Assembly (NCBI GenBank): GCA_963850415.1
Contig: CAWKLE010000004.1
Location: 62,001-126,000 of the forward strand
DNA length: 64,000 bases
Direction of reading: 5' to 3'
Source of the DNA: VAXT01 sp963850415
GTDB taxonomy: Bacteria > Actinomycetota > Thermoleophilia > Gaiellales > Gaiellaceae
The notes beneath the pieces were generated by a model that saw only the letters and a program-made list of their open reading frames with translations, was not told the DNA's origin and searched no databases. The position numbers and the translations under genes are program-made. Positions 16,201 to 25,482 of this stretch are shown piece after piece; the stretch's first letter is position 1, and every line of letters starts with the position of its first letter.

Positions 16201-16344
16201 ATGCACACGATCGAGCTGACCGACGAGGAGCTGCGCAGCCTGCACGAGGCACTGCGGTCCTACCTGGACGACTTCGGGCACGACGAGGCCGACGTCCTGC
16301 GCGCGATCAAGGCGCTGATCGCGAAGCTTCCTCAGCCTGCGTAA
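16201..16344 (+). CDS. 47-residue helical protein, unknown function
   Basis: Reads MHTIELTDEELRSLHEALRS, then a YLDDFGHDEADVLRAI helix and a short tail. Two amphipathic helices, an acidic surface and codon use like the neighbours support translation. TAGGCT lies 6 nt before the ATG, so the message is probably leaderless. The -10 box overlaps the cupin stop. Next gene starts 6 bp later. Confidence 0.62.
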   Translation: MHTIELTDEELRSLHEALRSYLDDFGHDEADVLRAIKALIAKLPQPA

Positions 16345-16349
16345 GACGA

Positions 16350-16679
16350 GTGCTGCTGCGCCTCGTCCTCTGGAGCCTCACCGACTCGAAGACGACGATT
16401 GCGGAGCTGAGGCGCTACCTGCGCGACGAGTCGGTCGACGCCTTCGAGGACGTGCCGGGGCTGCGGTTCAAAGCCTGGATCTCGGACGAGGCGACCGAGC
16501 GCTGGGGAGCGGTCTACCTCTGGGAGTCGCGCGAGGCCGCGGACCAGGAGCTGCCGAGCCGGGCGCGTGAGCTGATCGGCAAGGAGCCGGACATCGGCGA
16601 GGAGTTCGACGTCGAGGCGACGATCGAGGGTCAGTTCCTCGTCGAGGCGCTGTCCCGCCGGGGCCTCGCGTTCGAGTAA
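16350..16679 (+). CDS. YdhR/ABM-like small monooxygenase-fold protein
   Basis: 109 residues from GTG at 16350. VPGLRFKAWISDEATERWGAVYLWESREAADQ resembles the dimeric alpha-beta barrel of YdhR-like putative monooxygenases, with the GAVYLWE strand typical of that group. No cofactor residue can be assigned, as in most of the family. It follows the 47-residue gene by 5 bp and is probably co-transcribed. Confidence 0.6.
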   Translation: MLLRLVLWSLTDSKTTIAELRRYLRDESVDAFEDVPGLRFKAWISDEATERWGAVYLWESREAADQELPSRARELIGKEPDIGEEFDVEATIEGQFLVEALSRRGLAFE

Positions 16680-16717
16680 CGCTTTCGGCGCGGATTCGGC
16701 ACAGACGCGTGCGATTT

Positions 16718-16741
16718 TCCCCGATACGATCGCATCGGGGA
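16718..16741. terminator. Hairpin in the convergent gap
   Basis: Perfect 8-bp arms TCCCCGAT and ATCGGGGA with an 8-nt loop lie between the convergent YdhR-like and FAD oxidoreductase genes. A TTTT run precedes it on the plus strand; neither strand has a good trailing U-run. Probably ends one or both messages. Confidence 0.45.
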
Positions 16742-16775
16742 GGAGGTCATGGGTACCAGGGGAGAGGACAGGTCC

Positions 16776-17816
16776 CTAAAGGACGATCTCCTCGGGAAAG
16801 ACGGCGCCCTCTTCGAAGCGCTCCAGCCGGTACGGGCTGAGGTCGAAGGACGACGCTCCGTCCAGCAGCTCCTCCGCCACGGCCTTGCCCACGGCCGGCG
16901 ACTGCATGAAGCCGTGGCCCGAGAAGCCGCACGCCGCATAGACGCCATCGCCGACCCAGCCGATGATCGGGTGCGCGTCCGGAGTCATGTCGTAGAGCCC
17001 CGCCCAGGCGCGCGCGACCGGAGCCTTCGCGGCGGCGGGGTACCGATGCGCGATCCGCTCGCGCCAGTCGTCGACGAGCGCGTCGTCGACCTCCTCGAGA
17101 TCCGTCCACCGAGGGGTCGGCTCGTTCATCGCCAGCCGCAGGCGGTCACCCGCCCGCCGGAAGTGGAAGCCGCTCTCCAACTCGAGCACCATCGGTAGGT
17201 CTCCGGGCAGCCCCGCCACCGGCCCGACCTCGACGAGCTGACGGCAGAGCGGCCTGACCGGCAGCTCCGGCCAGAGCTCCTTCGAGTCGGCGCCGGCCGC
17301 GATCACGAGCACGTCGCGCACGACGTCGCGGGCGTCGACGCCTTCGCGCAGGTCGACGCCGAGCGCCTCCGCACGGGCCACCAGCTCACGTGTGACCCCG
17401 AGCGGATCGGCCACCCCGTCCTCCCAACAGGCGACTGCGCCGAGGACGTCGTCCACGTGCAAGCCGTCGACCAGGCCCGCGTCGACGCGCTCGACCGGCA
17501 CACCGAGCCCCCGCTGCAGTTCCACACGCTGCTCGAGCGCCGCAAGCCCCTCCGCGGTCGTGGCCAGGAACAGGTAGCCGACCTGCTCGAAGAGCGGCCA
17601 TCCCAGCTCCTCGAAGAAGGCGATCGACTCGCGAGCCAGGCGTACCTCAGCCTCTGTCGAGAATTGCTGGCGCACACCGCCCATCGCCTTGCCCGTCGCG
17701 CCCGCACCAACCCGCGTTTCGTCCGCGAGGACGACGTCGTCCGCACCCCGCAGGGCGAGCTGGTAGGCGATGCTCGCGCCGATCGCGCCCGCGCCGGCTA
17801 CGACGATTCGAGCCAT
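16776..17816 (-). CDS. FAD-dependent amine oxidoreductase (DAO family)
   Basis: 346 residues. The N-terminal dinucleotide fold is VVAGAGAIGASIAYQLALRG. The middle domain is typical of sarcosine/glycine oxidase relatives, and the C-terminus has AGLYDMTPDAHPIIG and CGFSGHGFMQSPAVGKAVAEEL, the family's FAD-closing motif. It oxidises an amino acid or imino acid with FAD. Its first 19 bp overlap the end of the upstream DHDPS-family gene, so the two are one operon. A hydroxyproline-type pathway is one option for the pair. Confidence 0.86.
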   Translation of the reverse strand: MARIVVAGAGAIGASIAYQLALRGADDVVLADETRVGAGATGKAMGGVRQQFSTEAEVRLARESIAFFEELGWPLFEQVGYLFLATTAEGLAALEQRVELQRGLGVPVERVDAGLVDGLHVDDVLGAVACWEDGVADPLGVTRELVARAEALGVDLREGVDARDVVRDVLVIAAGADSKELWPELPVRPLCRQLVEVGPVAGLPGDLPMVLELESGFHFRRAGDRLRLAMNEPTPRWTDLEEVDDALVDDWRERIAHRYPAAAKAPVARAWAGLYDMTPDAHPIIGWVGDGVYAACGFSGHGFMQSPAVGKAVAEELLDGASSFDLSPYRLERFEEGAVFPEEIVL

Positions 17817-18634
17817 CGCTCCAGCTCCGACTTCTCGTCCGGGCGCAGCGACCGCAGGGGACGCCTGACGTCCTCGCGCACGGGCACGCCGAGCCGGCCG
17901 AGGCAGAACTTCGCCGCCGCCTGGAACGGGTAGCGCTCCAGAGCCGACCGCACTGCTCCCACGTCGCCTGCGCGCTCCCGGACGAGCCGGGCCACGAGCT
18001 CAGGGAAGACCGCAGCCAGCCCCGAGACAGCGCCTACGGCCCCGTTCTCGAGCCCGCGCACGACGAGCGACTCCGCGCCCACGAACACGTCTAGACCAGG
18101 CACGAGGTAGGGCTCCACGCCCGCGAACGGCTGGTTCGACACCTTCAGGCCCGCGAGGTTCGGCGCCAGAGCGCGCACGCGCGCGATCGCCGTGGGCGGG
18201 ATCGAATACCCCGCGCGCGCCCGAAACTCGTACAGGTAGAACGGCAGCGGGGCGCAGGCCTCGGCTGCCGCGGCGAAATGGCGGACGAGCGCCTCCTCGT
18301 CGAACTGGTAGTACGGCGGCCCGATGACCGCGACCGCGTCCGCGCCGACCTCTTTCGCATGTGCGGCGAGCGCGACCGTCTCGGCCGTCGTCTGCGCGCC
18401 GCAATGAACTGCGAGGTCGAACCCGTCCCCGGCCGCGTCCACGAACAGCGCGGCCGCACGCTTGCGCTCGTCGGCCGAGAGCAGGATGCCCTCGCCGGTC
18501 GTGCCCAGCGCCAGGATCCCGTCCAGCCCGCCCGCGCGGAGGTACTCGACGTACGGAGCGAACGCGCCCTCGTCGAGAGCCTCGCCCTCGTCCCGAAGAG
18601 GCGTGACCGCAGCGGCGAGAGCCCCTTTCAGCAT
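17798..18634 (-). CDS. Dihydrodipicolinate synthase / N-acetylneuraminate lyase family enzyme
   Basis: 278 residues forming a TIM barrel. The GTTGEG motif (LALGTTGEGILLS) binds the keto-acid carboxylate; the catalytic Tyr lies in PFYLYEF and the Schiff-base Lys in LAGLKVSNQP. The pattern is of the catabolic aldolase/dehydratase branch rather than of true DapA, and its partner is a FAD oxidase. Options include 1-pyrroline-4-hydroxy-2-carboxylate deaminase or a keto-deoxy sugar acid enzyme. It shares a 23-bp gap with the divergent hydratase gene. Confidence 0.85.
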   Translation of the reverse strand: MLKGALAAAVTPLRDEGEALDEGAFAPYVEYLRAGGLDGILALGTTGEGILLSADERKRAAALFVDAAGDGFDLAVHCGAQTTAETVALAAHAKEVGADAVAVIGPPYYQFDEEALVRHFAAAAEACAPLPFYLYEFRARAGYSIPPTAIARVRALAPNLAGLKVSNQPFAGVEPYLVPGLDVFVGAESLVVRGLENGAVGAVSGLAAVFPELVARLVRERAGDVGAVRSALERYPFQAAAKFCLGRLGVPVREDVRRPLRSLRPDEKSELERWLESS

Positions 18635-18640
18635 GCTCCG

Positions 18641-18650
18641 ACTCTAAGCT
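18641..18650. promoter_or_regulatory. Bidirectional promoter with overlapping -10 boxes
   Basis: Within the 23-bp gap, TAAGCT on the plus strand (18645-18650) is 7 nt from ATG 18658. TAGAGT on the minus strand (18646-18641) is 6 nt from ATG 18634. The two hexamers share a TA base pair step, and neither message has room for a leader. Confidence 0.55.
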
Positions 18651-18657
18651 CACGCGC

Positions 18658-19392
18658 ATGAGCGCGCTCCGCATCGAGCGAGACGGGCACGCCCTGCGCG
18701 TCACGATCGCGAAGCCCGAGCGGCGGAACGCGTTCGACGCCGAGCTGATCCGGGAGCTGACGGAGGCATTCGCGGATGTCGGAGACGCTCGCGCGGTCGT
18801 CCTCACCGGCGAGGGCGAGAGCTTCTGCGCGGGCGCCGACATCGAGTGGCAGCGCTCGTCGATCGACCTCTCGTACGAGGAGAACGTCGAGGACGCGCTG
18901 CGGCTGTACGAGATGCTCGCGGCCATCGACGGCTGTCCCGCGCCGGTCGTCGCGTGGATCCAGGGCTACTGCCTCGGCGGCGGTTGCGGGCTCGCAGCCT
19001 GTGCGGACATCGCGATCGCGGACGCCGACGCGACCTTCGGGTTCTCCGAGGTCAAGCTCGGGATCATCCCCGCGGTCATCTCCCCGTTCGTCCTCGCGAG
19101 GATCGGCCCGGGAGCCGCGCGCCGCTTCGTGTTGACGGGCGAGCGGTTCGGAGCGGAGGTGGCTCTCCGCACCGGTCTCGTCAGCGAAATCGCTCCGAAC
19201 GCGGGCCACGTCGTCGCCGAGCTCCTGACCTCGGGCCCCGCCGCCGTGCGCGAGGCGAAGCGCCTCGTGCGGCCCGACCCGGGTGACGGACGCGCGCTCG
19301 CCGAGCTGGCCGCGCGGATGCGGACGAGCGAGGAGGGGCAGGACGGGCTGCGCGCATTTCTCGAGCGGCGAAAGCCCGGCTGGACCGACTGA
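18658..19392 (+). CDS. Enoyl-CoA hydratase family, probably methylglutaconyl-CoA hydratase
   Basis: 244 residues of crotonase fold. The oxyanion-hole segments are GEGESFCAGADIEWQ and GYCLGGGCGLAACADIAIA; the catalytic Glu lies in FGFSEVKLGIIPAVISPF. That last segment resembles the LiuC/AUH-type hydratase that converts 3-methylglutaconyl-CoA to HMG-CoA. Together with methylcrotonyl-CoA carboxylase genes nearby this suggests leucine degradation, though general beta-oxidation is possible. The MFS gene begins 4 bp after its stop and the biotin carboxylase follows. Confidence 0.82.
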   Translation: MSALRIERDGHALRVTIAKPERRNAFDAELIRELTEAFADVGDARAVVLTGEGESFCAGADIEWQRSSIDLSYEENVEDALRLYEMLAAIDGCPAPVVAWIQGYCLGGGCGLAACADIAIADADATFGFSEVKLGIIPAVISPFVLARIGPGAARRFVLTGERFGAEVALRTGLVSEIAPNAGHVVAELLTSGPAAVREAKRLVRPDPGDGRALAELAARMRTSEEGQDGLRAFLERRKPGWTD

Positions 19393-19396
19393 CGGC

Positions 19397-20505
19397 GTGC
19401 GCCGTCTCCTGTTCCTCGTCGGCGGCGTCGTCTTCGTCGACACGATGTTCTTCGCGGCGCTGACGCCGCTGCTGCCCGCGTTCGCCGACCACTACGACCT
19501 CTCCAAGGCGGGAGCGGGAGTTCTCGCCGGCGCCTATCCGATCGGCGTGCTGGTCGGGGGAGTCCCGAGCGGGATCGCCACCGCCCGTTACGGCGCACGA
19601 CGTGTGACGATCACCGGCGCGCTCGTGACCGGAGCCTCGACGTTCGTCTTCGCGACCGCGCACGCGATCGCGGTGCTGGACGCGGCTCGCTTCGCTCAGG
19701 GCATCGGCAGCGCGTTCACCTGGACGGCCGGCCTCACGTGGCTCGTCGGCGAGACGCCGGCCGCCCGCCGAGGGCAGACGATCGGGACGGCGCTGGCCTT
19801 CGCGATCGTCGGCGCGCTGTTCGGCCCCGTGCTCGGCGGAGTGGCCTCGGTCGTCGGGCGAGGCCCGGCTTTCGGGGCGGCCGCGCTGCTCTCGGTCGTG
19901 CTCGCCGTGTGGGCGTACCGGACTTCGGCTCCGCCGCCGGTTCAGTCCCAGCCGCTGGCGATCTTCCTGCGGGCGCTAAGGAACCGCCGAATCCTGCTCG
20001 GTGTCTGGTTCGTCATCCTGCCCGCGCTCTTCTTCGGGACGCTGAGCGTGCTCGCGCCGCTCCGCCTGGACGAGCTCGGCTTCTCGGCTCTCGCGATCGG
20101 CGCGCTCTGGCTCTGCACGGCGGCCCTCGAGGCGACGGCGAACCCGCTGGTGGGGCGGATCACGGACCGCGTCGGCCGGATCGGGCCGATGACCGTCCTC
20201 GTCCTCGCATCGGCAATCGCCACCGCGAGCCTTCCCTGGCCCGGGAAAGCGGCGGTGCTCGCGGCGCTCGTCGTCGTGGCCAGCATGACCTTCGGGAGCT
20301 TCTGGACGCCCGCGATGGCGCTGCTCTCCGACGAGGCCGAGGCTCGCGGCCTGGAATATGCCTACACGTTCGCGCTGATCAACATCGCGTGGGCTCCGGG
20401 TCAGGCGCTCGGAGCCGCCGGGGGCGGAGCGCTCGCCCAGCTCACGTCGGACACCCTGCCTTACCTGCTGCTCTCCACGGCCTCTCTGATTACGTTTGGC
20501 GTCCT

Positions 20506-20530
<25 letters not shown>
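19397..20530 (+). CDS. MFS transporter
   Basis: 377 residues with about 12 membrane spans. It opens LLFLVGGVVFVDTMFFAALTPLLPAF and has the loop 2-3 signature region GGVPSGIATARYGARRV. The second half repeats the pattern (LVGRITDRVGRIGPM). The substrate is unknown; position between hydratase and biotin carboxylase genes suggests uptake or efflux of an acid from the same pathway. GTG at 19397 is the best start, as the upstream in-frame part overlaps the hydratase gene. Its end overlaps the next gene by 25 bp. Confidence 0.85.
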
Positions 20531-22128
<1,598 letters not shown>

Positions 22129-22431
22129 CTAGAAGAGCTTCTGGAGCTTCATCGCGGCGCTCATGTCGCCGTCGATCTTGAGCTTGCCCGTCATGTACGC
22201 GGTCGTCGGGTTCTGCTGACCCTCCGCGATCGCGCTGAACGTCTCCTCCGAGGCGCGGATCGTGACGTCGGCGTCTCCCCCGCCCTCGGTCACCTCGACC
22301 CCGCCGTCGGTCACGTCGACCTTCCACACGCCCGCGCCTTCGATGTCGAAGACGTAGGAGTTGTTCATCCCGGCCGTCTTGGACGGGTCGACACGAGCGG
22401 GCAGGGAATCGAAGAATTCGCGGGCGTCCAT
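22129..22431 (-). CDS. SCP-2 sterol-transfer family protein
   Basis: 100 residues, single domain. SYVFDIEGAGVWKVDVTDG, then DADVTIRASEETFSAIAEG, then YMTGKLKIDGDMSAAMKLQ are the standard SCP2 strands and the final helix. Such proteins bind fatty acyl or acyl-CoA ligands in a hydrophobic tunnel, fitting the acyl-CoA enzymes around it. Stop is directly adjacent to the mccA stop (TAG then CTA). TAGGCT lies 9 nt upstream of the ATG. Confidence 0.9.
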   Translation of the reverse strand: MDAREFFDSLPARVDPSKTAGMNNSYVFDIEGAGVWKVDVTDGGVEVTEGGGDADVTIRASEETFSAIAEGQQNPTTAYMTGKLKIDGDMSAAMKLQKLF

Positions 22432-22462
22432 CGCCGCGCGAGCCTATCGAAACGCGTGCCGG

Positions 22463-22699
22463 CTAAGCCGCGCTCTGCGCCGCCGGCTCGACCGGCGAGT
22501 AGCGCTCGATCAGCGCGTGCGAGAGCTCCCACTGGGCCCGCGCGATCGCGATCCGGTTGCGCTCGAGCTTCATCGAGCCCGCTTCCGATGCACGCAGCAC
22601 CTGACGCTCGGCGGTGAGCGCGCTCAAGACGTCGATCAGCGCCTCGACGGTCTTGGCCGTACGACTGCGTCGGAAACGAGGGGGCCGCAGAGGGGTCAT
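22463..22699 (-). CDS. Small basic helical protein, unknown function
   Basis: 78 residues: a basic N-terminus MTPLRPPRFRRSRTAKT, then a long helix (VEALIDVLSALTAERQVLR) and a second (NRIAIARAQWELSHALIERY). No family recognised. ATG at 22699 faces the aminopeptidase start across an AT-rich 108-bp gap. Codon bias supports coding. Confidence 0.58.
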   Translation of the reverse strand: MTPLRPPRFRRSRTAKTVEALIDVLSALTAERQVLRASEAGSMKLERNRIAIARAQWELSHALIERYSPVEPAAQSAA

Positions 22700-22807
22700 G
22701 CCCGCAGTGTGTATCGGCGAAATCAAAAGAAAGTAAAGACTGGTCGAAAGTTGTGTAAACCTTCGGCGGCCACCGTAGAAACCCTGTCGGATAGCATCGC
22801 GGCCCGA
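22700..22807. promoter_or_regulatory. AT-rich divergent promoter region
   Basis: The stretch 22720-22760 is markedly AT-rich for this genome (AAATCAAAAGAAAGTAAAG). On the plus strand TAGCAT (22792-22797) lies 10 nt before ATG 22808. On the minus strand GATACA lies about 15 nt before ATG 22699, with TTTACT 16 nt further up. These are candidate promoter boxes for both genes. Confidence 0.45.
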
Positions 22808-24256
22808 ATGCGGGTCGAAGTCGCAGAGACGTTTCCGGAGGCCGACGTCCTCGCAGTGCCGGTCGGTCCGAACGGCATCCCGGCGGGCGGCGACCTGCAA
22901 GGCGCCGCGCGGATCGCCCAGGAGGAGGACGTCTCTGCCAAGGCCGGCCGGACCGCGGTCCTCTACGCGGAGGAGCCGTCGAAGCGCGTCGTCCTCGTCG
23001 GGCTGGGCCCGGCCGACCAGCTCGATGCAGACACGGTGCGCACCGCGGCGGCTTCCGTCGCAGGCGCGACCGAGCGGGTCGGCGGAACGCTGGCCTGGGT
23101 CCTCGACGACTCGCTCCCCGTCGAAGAGCAGGCACGCGCCGTCGTCGACGGCCTGATCCTCGGCACCTACGACCCGGGGCGCTGGAAGTCGAACTCGACG
23201 GCGCATCATCCGTTCGACCGGCTCGTCCTCGTCGGAGGCGACGAGAGCCTCGCCGACTCCGCGCAGCGGGCCGCCCTGATCGCCGACGGCGCGAACCGTG
23301 CGCGCGACCTCGCGAACACGGGCGCGAACGAGCTCACGCCCGAGAAGCTGGCCGACCGCGCGCGCGAGATCGCGGAGCAGCACGAGCACCTGACCGCCGA
23401 GGCGCTCGGGCCGGACGAGTTCACGAAGCTCGGCATGGGCGCCTTCGCGGGCGTTGCCCAGGGCAGCCACAACCCGGCGCGCATGATCGTCCTCCGCTAC
23501 GAGCCGCCCTCGCCGAAGGGCGACGTCGTGCTCGGACTCGTCGGCAAGGCGATCACATTCGACACGGGCGGCATCTCGATCAAGCCGGCGCTCTACATGG
23601 AGGACATGAAAGGGGACATGTCGGGAGGCGGCGCGGTCGTCGAAAGCATGGGCGTCATTGCTGAGCTCGGGTTGCCGCTGCGCACGCTGGCCGTGGTCGC
23701 GGCGAGCGAGAACGCCGTCGGCGGCGGCGCGTTCCGGCCGGGAGACATCCTCACCGCGATGAACGGCAAGACGATCGAGATCACGAACACGGACGCGGAA
23801 GGCCGGCTCGTGCTCGCCGACGCGCTCCACTACGCGCGTACGCTCGGCGCCACCCACCTCGTCGACTTCGCCACGCTCACGGGAGCGATGAACCGCGCGT
23901 TCGGCGATCTCTACGCCGGCGTCATGGGCAACGACGACGAGTGGCGCGACGAGATCGTGGCGGCCGGCGAGGCAAGCGGCGACCACGCGTGGCCCTGGCC
24001 GATGCACCGGCGCTACCGCGGGTTGATCGAGTCGGCGTTCGCGGACATGAAGAACTCGTCCGTCCGCGGCCAGGCGCAACCGACCTACGCCGCGTCGTTT
24101 CTCCAGGAGTTCGTCGGCGAGGGCCCGTGGGCGCACGTCGACGTCGCCGGCACCGCGTTCTTCACCTGGGGCCGTAACGACTACCTCTCGCAGAAGGGCG
24201 GCACCGGCTACGGCGTCCGCCTGATCGCCGAGCTCGCGACGAAGCTGAGCGCGTGA
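22808..24256 (+). CDS. pepA: Leucyl aminopeptidase (M17)
   Basis: 482 residues, the family's usual length. The N-terminal regulatory domain is followed by the catalytic domain (~165-480). Metal and active-site segments GKAITFDTGGISIKP, MKGDMSGGGAV and the signature NTDAEGRLVLADAL are intact, with Lys, Asp and Glu ligands for two zinc or manganese ions. It removes N-terminal amino acids from peptides in the cytosol. The stop overlaps the next gene's start (GTGA), coupling it to an acyl-CoA dehydrogenase. Confidence 0.94.
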   Translation: MRVEVAETFPEADVLAVPVGPNGIPAGGDLQGAARIAQEEDVSAKAGRTAVLYAEEPSKRVVLVGLGPADQLDADTVRTAAASVAGATERVGGTLAWVLDDSLPVEEQARAVVDGLILGTYDPGRWKSNSTAHHPFDRLVLVGGDESLADSAQRAALIADGANRARDLANTGANELTPEKLADRAREIAEQHEHLTAEALGPDEFTKLGMGAFAGVAQGSHNPARMIVLRYEPPSPKGDVVLGLVGKAITFDTGGISIKPALYMEDMKGDMSGGGAVVESMGVIAELGLPLRTLAVVAASENAVGGGAFRPGDILTAMNGKTIEITNTDAEGRLVLADALHYARTLGATHLVDFATLTGAMNRAFGDLYAGVMGNDDEWRDEIVAAGEASGDHAWPWPMHRRYRGLIESAFADMKNSSVRGQAQPTYAASFLQEFVGEGPWAHVDVAGTAFFTWGRNDYLSQKGGTGYGVRLIAELATKLSA

Positions 24257-25389
24257 ACTTCGACCTCACCGAGGAGCAAGAGCTCGTCCGGCGCACGGTC
24301 CGCGACTTCGCGGAGCAGAAGGTGGCGCCCGTCGCCGAGGAGCTCGACCGCGAGCACCGGTTCCCGTACGAGCTCGTGGCGGAGCTTGCAGAGCTTGGGC
24401 TGATGGGGATGCCGATCGCCGAGGAGTACGGCGGGGGCGGCAGCGACACGCTCTCCTACGCGATCGCAATCGAGGAGCTGACTCGGATCGACTCGTCGGT
24501 CGCGATCACGGTTGCCGCGCACACGTCGCTGGGAACGATGCCGATCTTCCTGTTTGGGTCGGAGGAGCAGAAGCGCGAGTGGCTGCCGGATCTGGCGAGC
24601 GGCAAGAAGCTGGCGGCGTTCGGGTTGACCGAGCCCGGTGCGGGGTCGGATGCTGGCGCCTCGCGCACCCGCGCCGAGCTCGCCGACGGCGAATGGGTGG
24701 TCAACGGCTCCAAGATCTTCATCACGAACGCCGGCACGGACATCTCCGCCTGTGTGACGATCACCGCGGTCACGGGCGAGGGCGAGATCTCGAACCTGAT
24801 CGTTCCCAACGGCGCGCCCGGCTACGAGATCTCGGCGCCGATGGAGAAGCTCGGCTGGCGCGCGTCGGACACGCGGGAGCTGTCGTTCAAGGACGCGCGC
24901 GTTCCGGAGGGCAACCTGCTCGGCCCACGGGGCGAGGGCTTCCGACAGTTCCTCGAGATCCTCGACGGCGGTCGCATCTCGGTCGCCGCGATGGGTGTCG
25001 GCCTTGCGCAGGGCGCGTACGACCTCGCGTTCCGCTACGCGCAGGAACGTGAGCAGTTCGGCAAGCCGATCGCGAGCTTCCAGGCGATCCAGTTCCAGCT
25101 CGCGGACATGGCCGTCGAGATCGAGGCCGGGCGGAACCTCGTCTATAAGGCCGCATGGCTGAAAGACGAGGGCCGCGACTTCGCGAAGGAAGCCGCGATG
25201 GCGAAGCTCTACACGGGCGAGCTCTCACACCGGGTCGTGAACCAGGCGCTCCAGATCCACGGCGGCTACGGCTTCATCGAGGAGTCGGCGATCGCGCGGC
25301 TCTACCGCGACCAGAAGATCCTGGAGATCGGCGAAGGGACGAACGAGGTCCAGCGCATGGTGATCGCCCGCCACCTCGGGCTCACCTAG
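24253..25389 (+). CDS. Acyl-CoA dehydrogenase
   Basis: 378 residues. FAD-binding signatures GLTEPGAGSDAGASRT and NGSKIFITNAG, and the C-terminal QIHGGYGFIEESAIARLYRD. The catalytic base is expected at Glu in EIGEGTNEVQR, as in short-chain and branched-chain enzymes. It oxidises an acyl-CoA at the alpha-beta bond, passing electrons to ETF. Short- or branched-chain substrate (including isovaleryl-CoA) cannot be settled from sequence. GTG at 24253 overlaps the pepA stop by 4 nt. Confidence 0.92.
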   Translation: MNFDLTEEQELVRRTVRDFAEQKVAPVAEELDREHRFPYELVAELAELGLMGMPIAEEYGGGGSDTLSYAIAIEELTRIDSSVAITVAAHTSLGTMPIFLFGSEEQKREWLPDLASGKKLAAFGLTEPGAGSDAGASRTRAELADGEWVVNGSKIFITNAGTDISACVTITAVTGEGEISNLIVPNGAPGYEISAPMEKLGWRASDTRELSFKDARVPEGNLLGPRGEGFRQFLEILDGGRISVAAMGVGLAQGAYDLAFRYAQEREQFGKPIASFQAIQFQLADMAVEIEAGRNLVYKAAWLKDEGRDFAKEAAMAKLYTGELSHRVVNQALQIHGGYGFIEESAIARLYRDQKILEIGEGTNEVQRMVIARHLGLT

Positions 25390-25396
25390 TCCCTTC

Positions 25397-25428
25397 GGAC
25401 ATGTCAGGTGCCTGGCACCGGACATGCC
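25397..25428. repeat. Family A palindromic mini-repeat, intergenic
   Basis: Inner core GGTGCC-T-GGCACC (25407-25419) within outer arms CATGTC (25400-25405) and GACATG (25421-25426), with one unpaired position on each side. It lies 8 bp after the acyl-CoA dehydrogenase stop and could act as a terminator stem. Related copies are at 36385, 39069, 46745 and 49838. Confidence 0.7.
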
Positions 25429-25469
25429 TTGACGGCACGTGCGGATTCGCTGCGCGCCGGGGTCTGAGT

Positions 25470-25475
25470 TAGGGT
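25470..25475 (+). promoter_or_regulatory. Leaderless -10 box of the persulfide dioxygenase gene
   Basis: TAGGGT, 7 nt, then GTG at 25483. No Shine-Dalgarno sequence fits. Confidence 0.5.
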
Positions 25476-25482
25476 CTTTGTC

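Noticed and set aside
16755..16775. GGACAGGTCCC near 16763 as a decayed family A copy
   Set aside because: Only a half-arm resembles the family; no opposite arm is seen.
16749..17198. Plus-strand frame with a perfect AGGAGGTC before ATG 16749
   Set aside because: Tempting start site, but the frame is antisense to the FAD oxidoreductase, whose motifs are complete, and the product is low in hydrophobic residues. Probably chance.
17798..18634. Calling the DHDPS-family gene dapA
   Set aside because: The context is catabolic and the segment after the Schiff-base Lys differs from biosynthetic DapA.
23598..23620. GGACATGTCGGGA in pepA as a family A half-site
   Set aside because: It encodes the conserved MKGDMSGG metal-site region of M17 peptidases, so similarity is coincidental.
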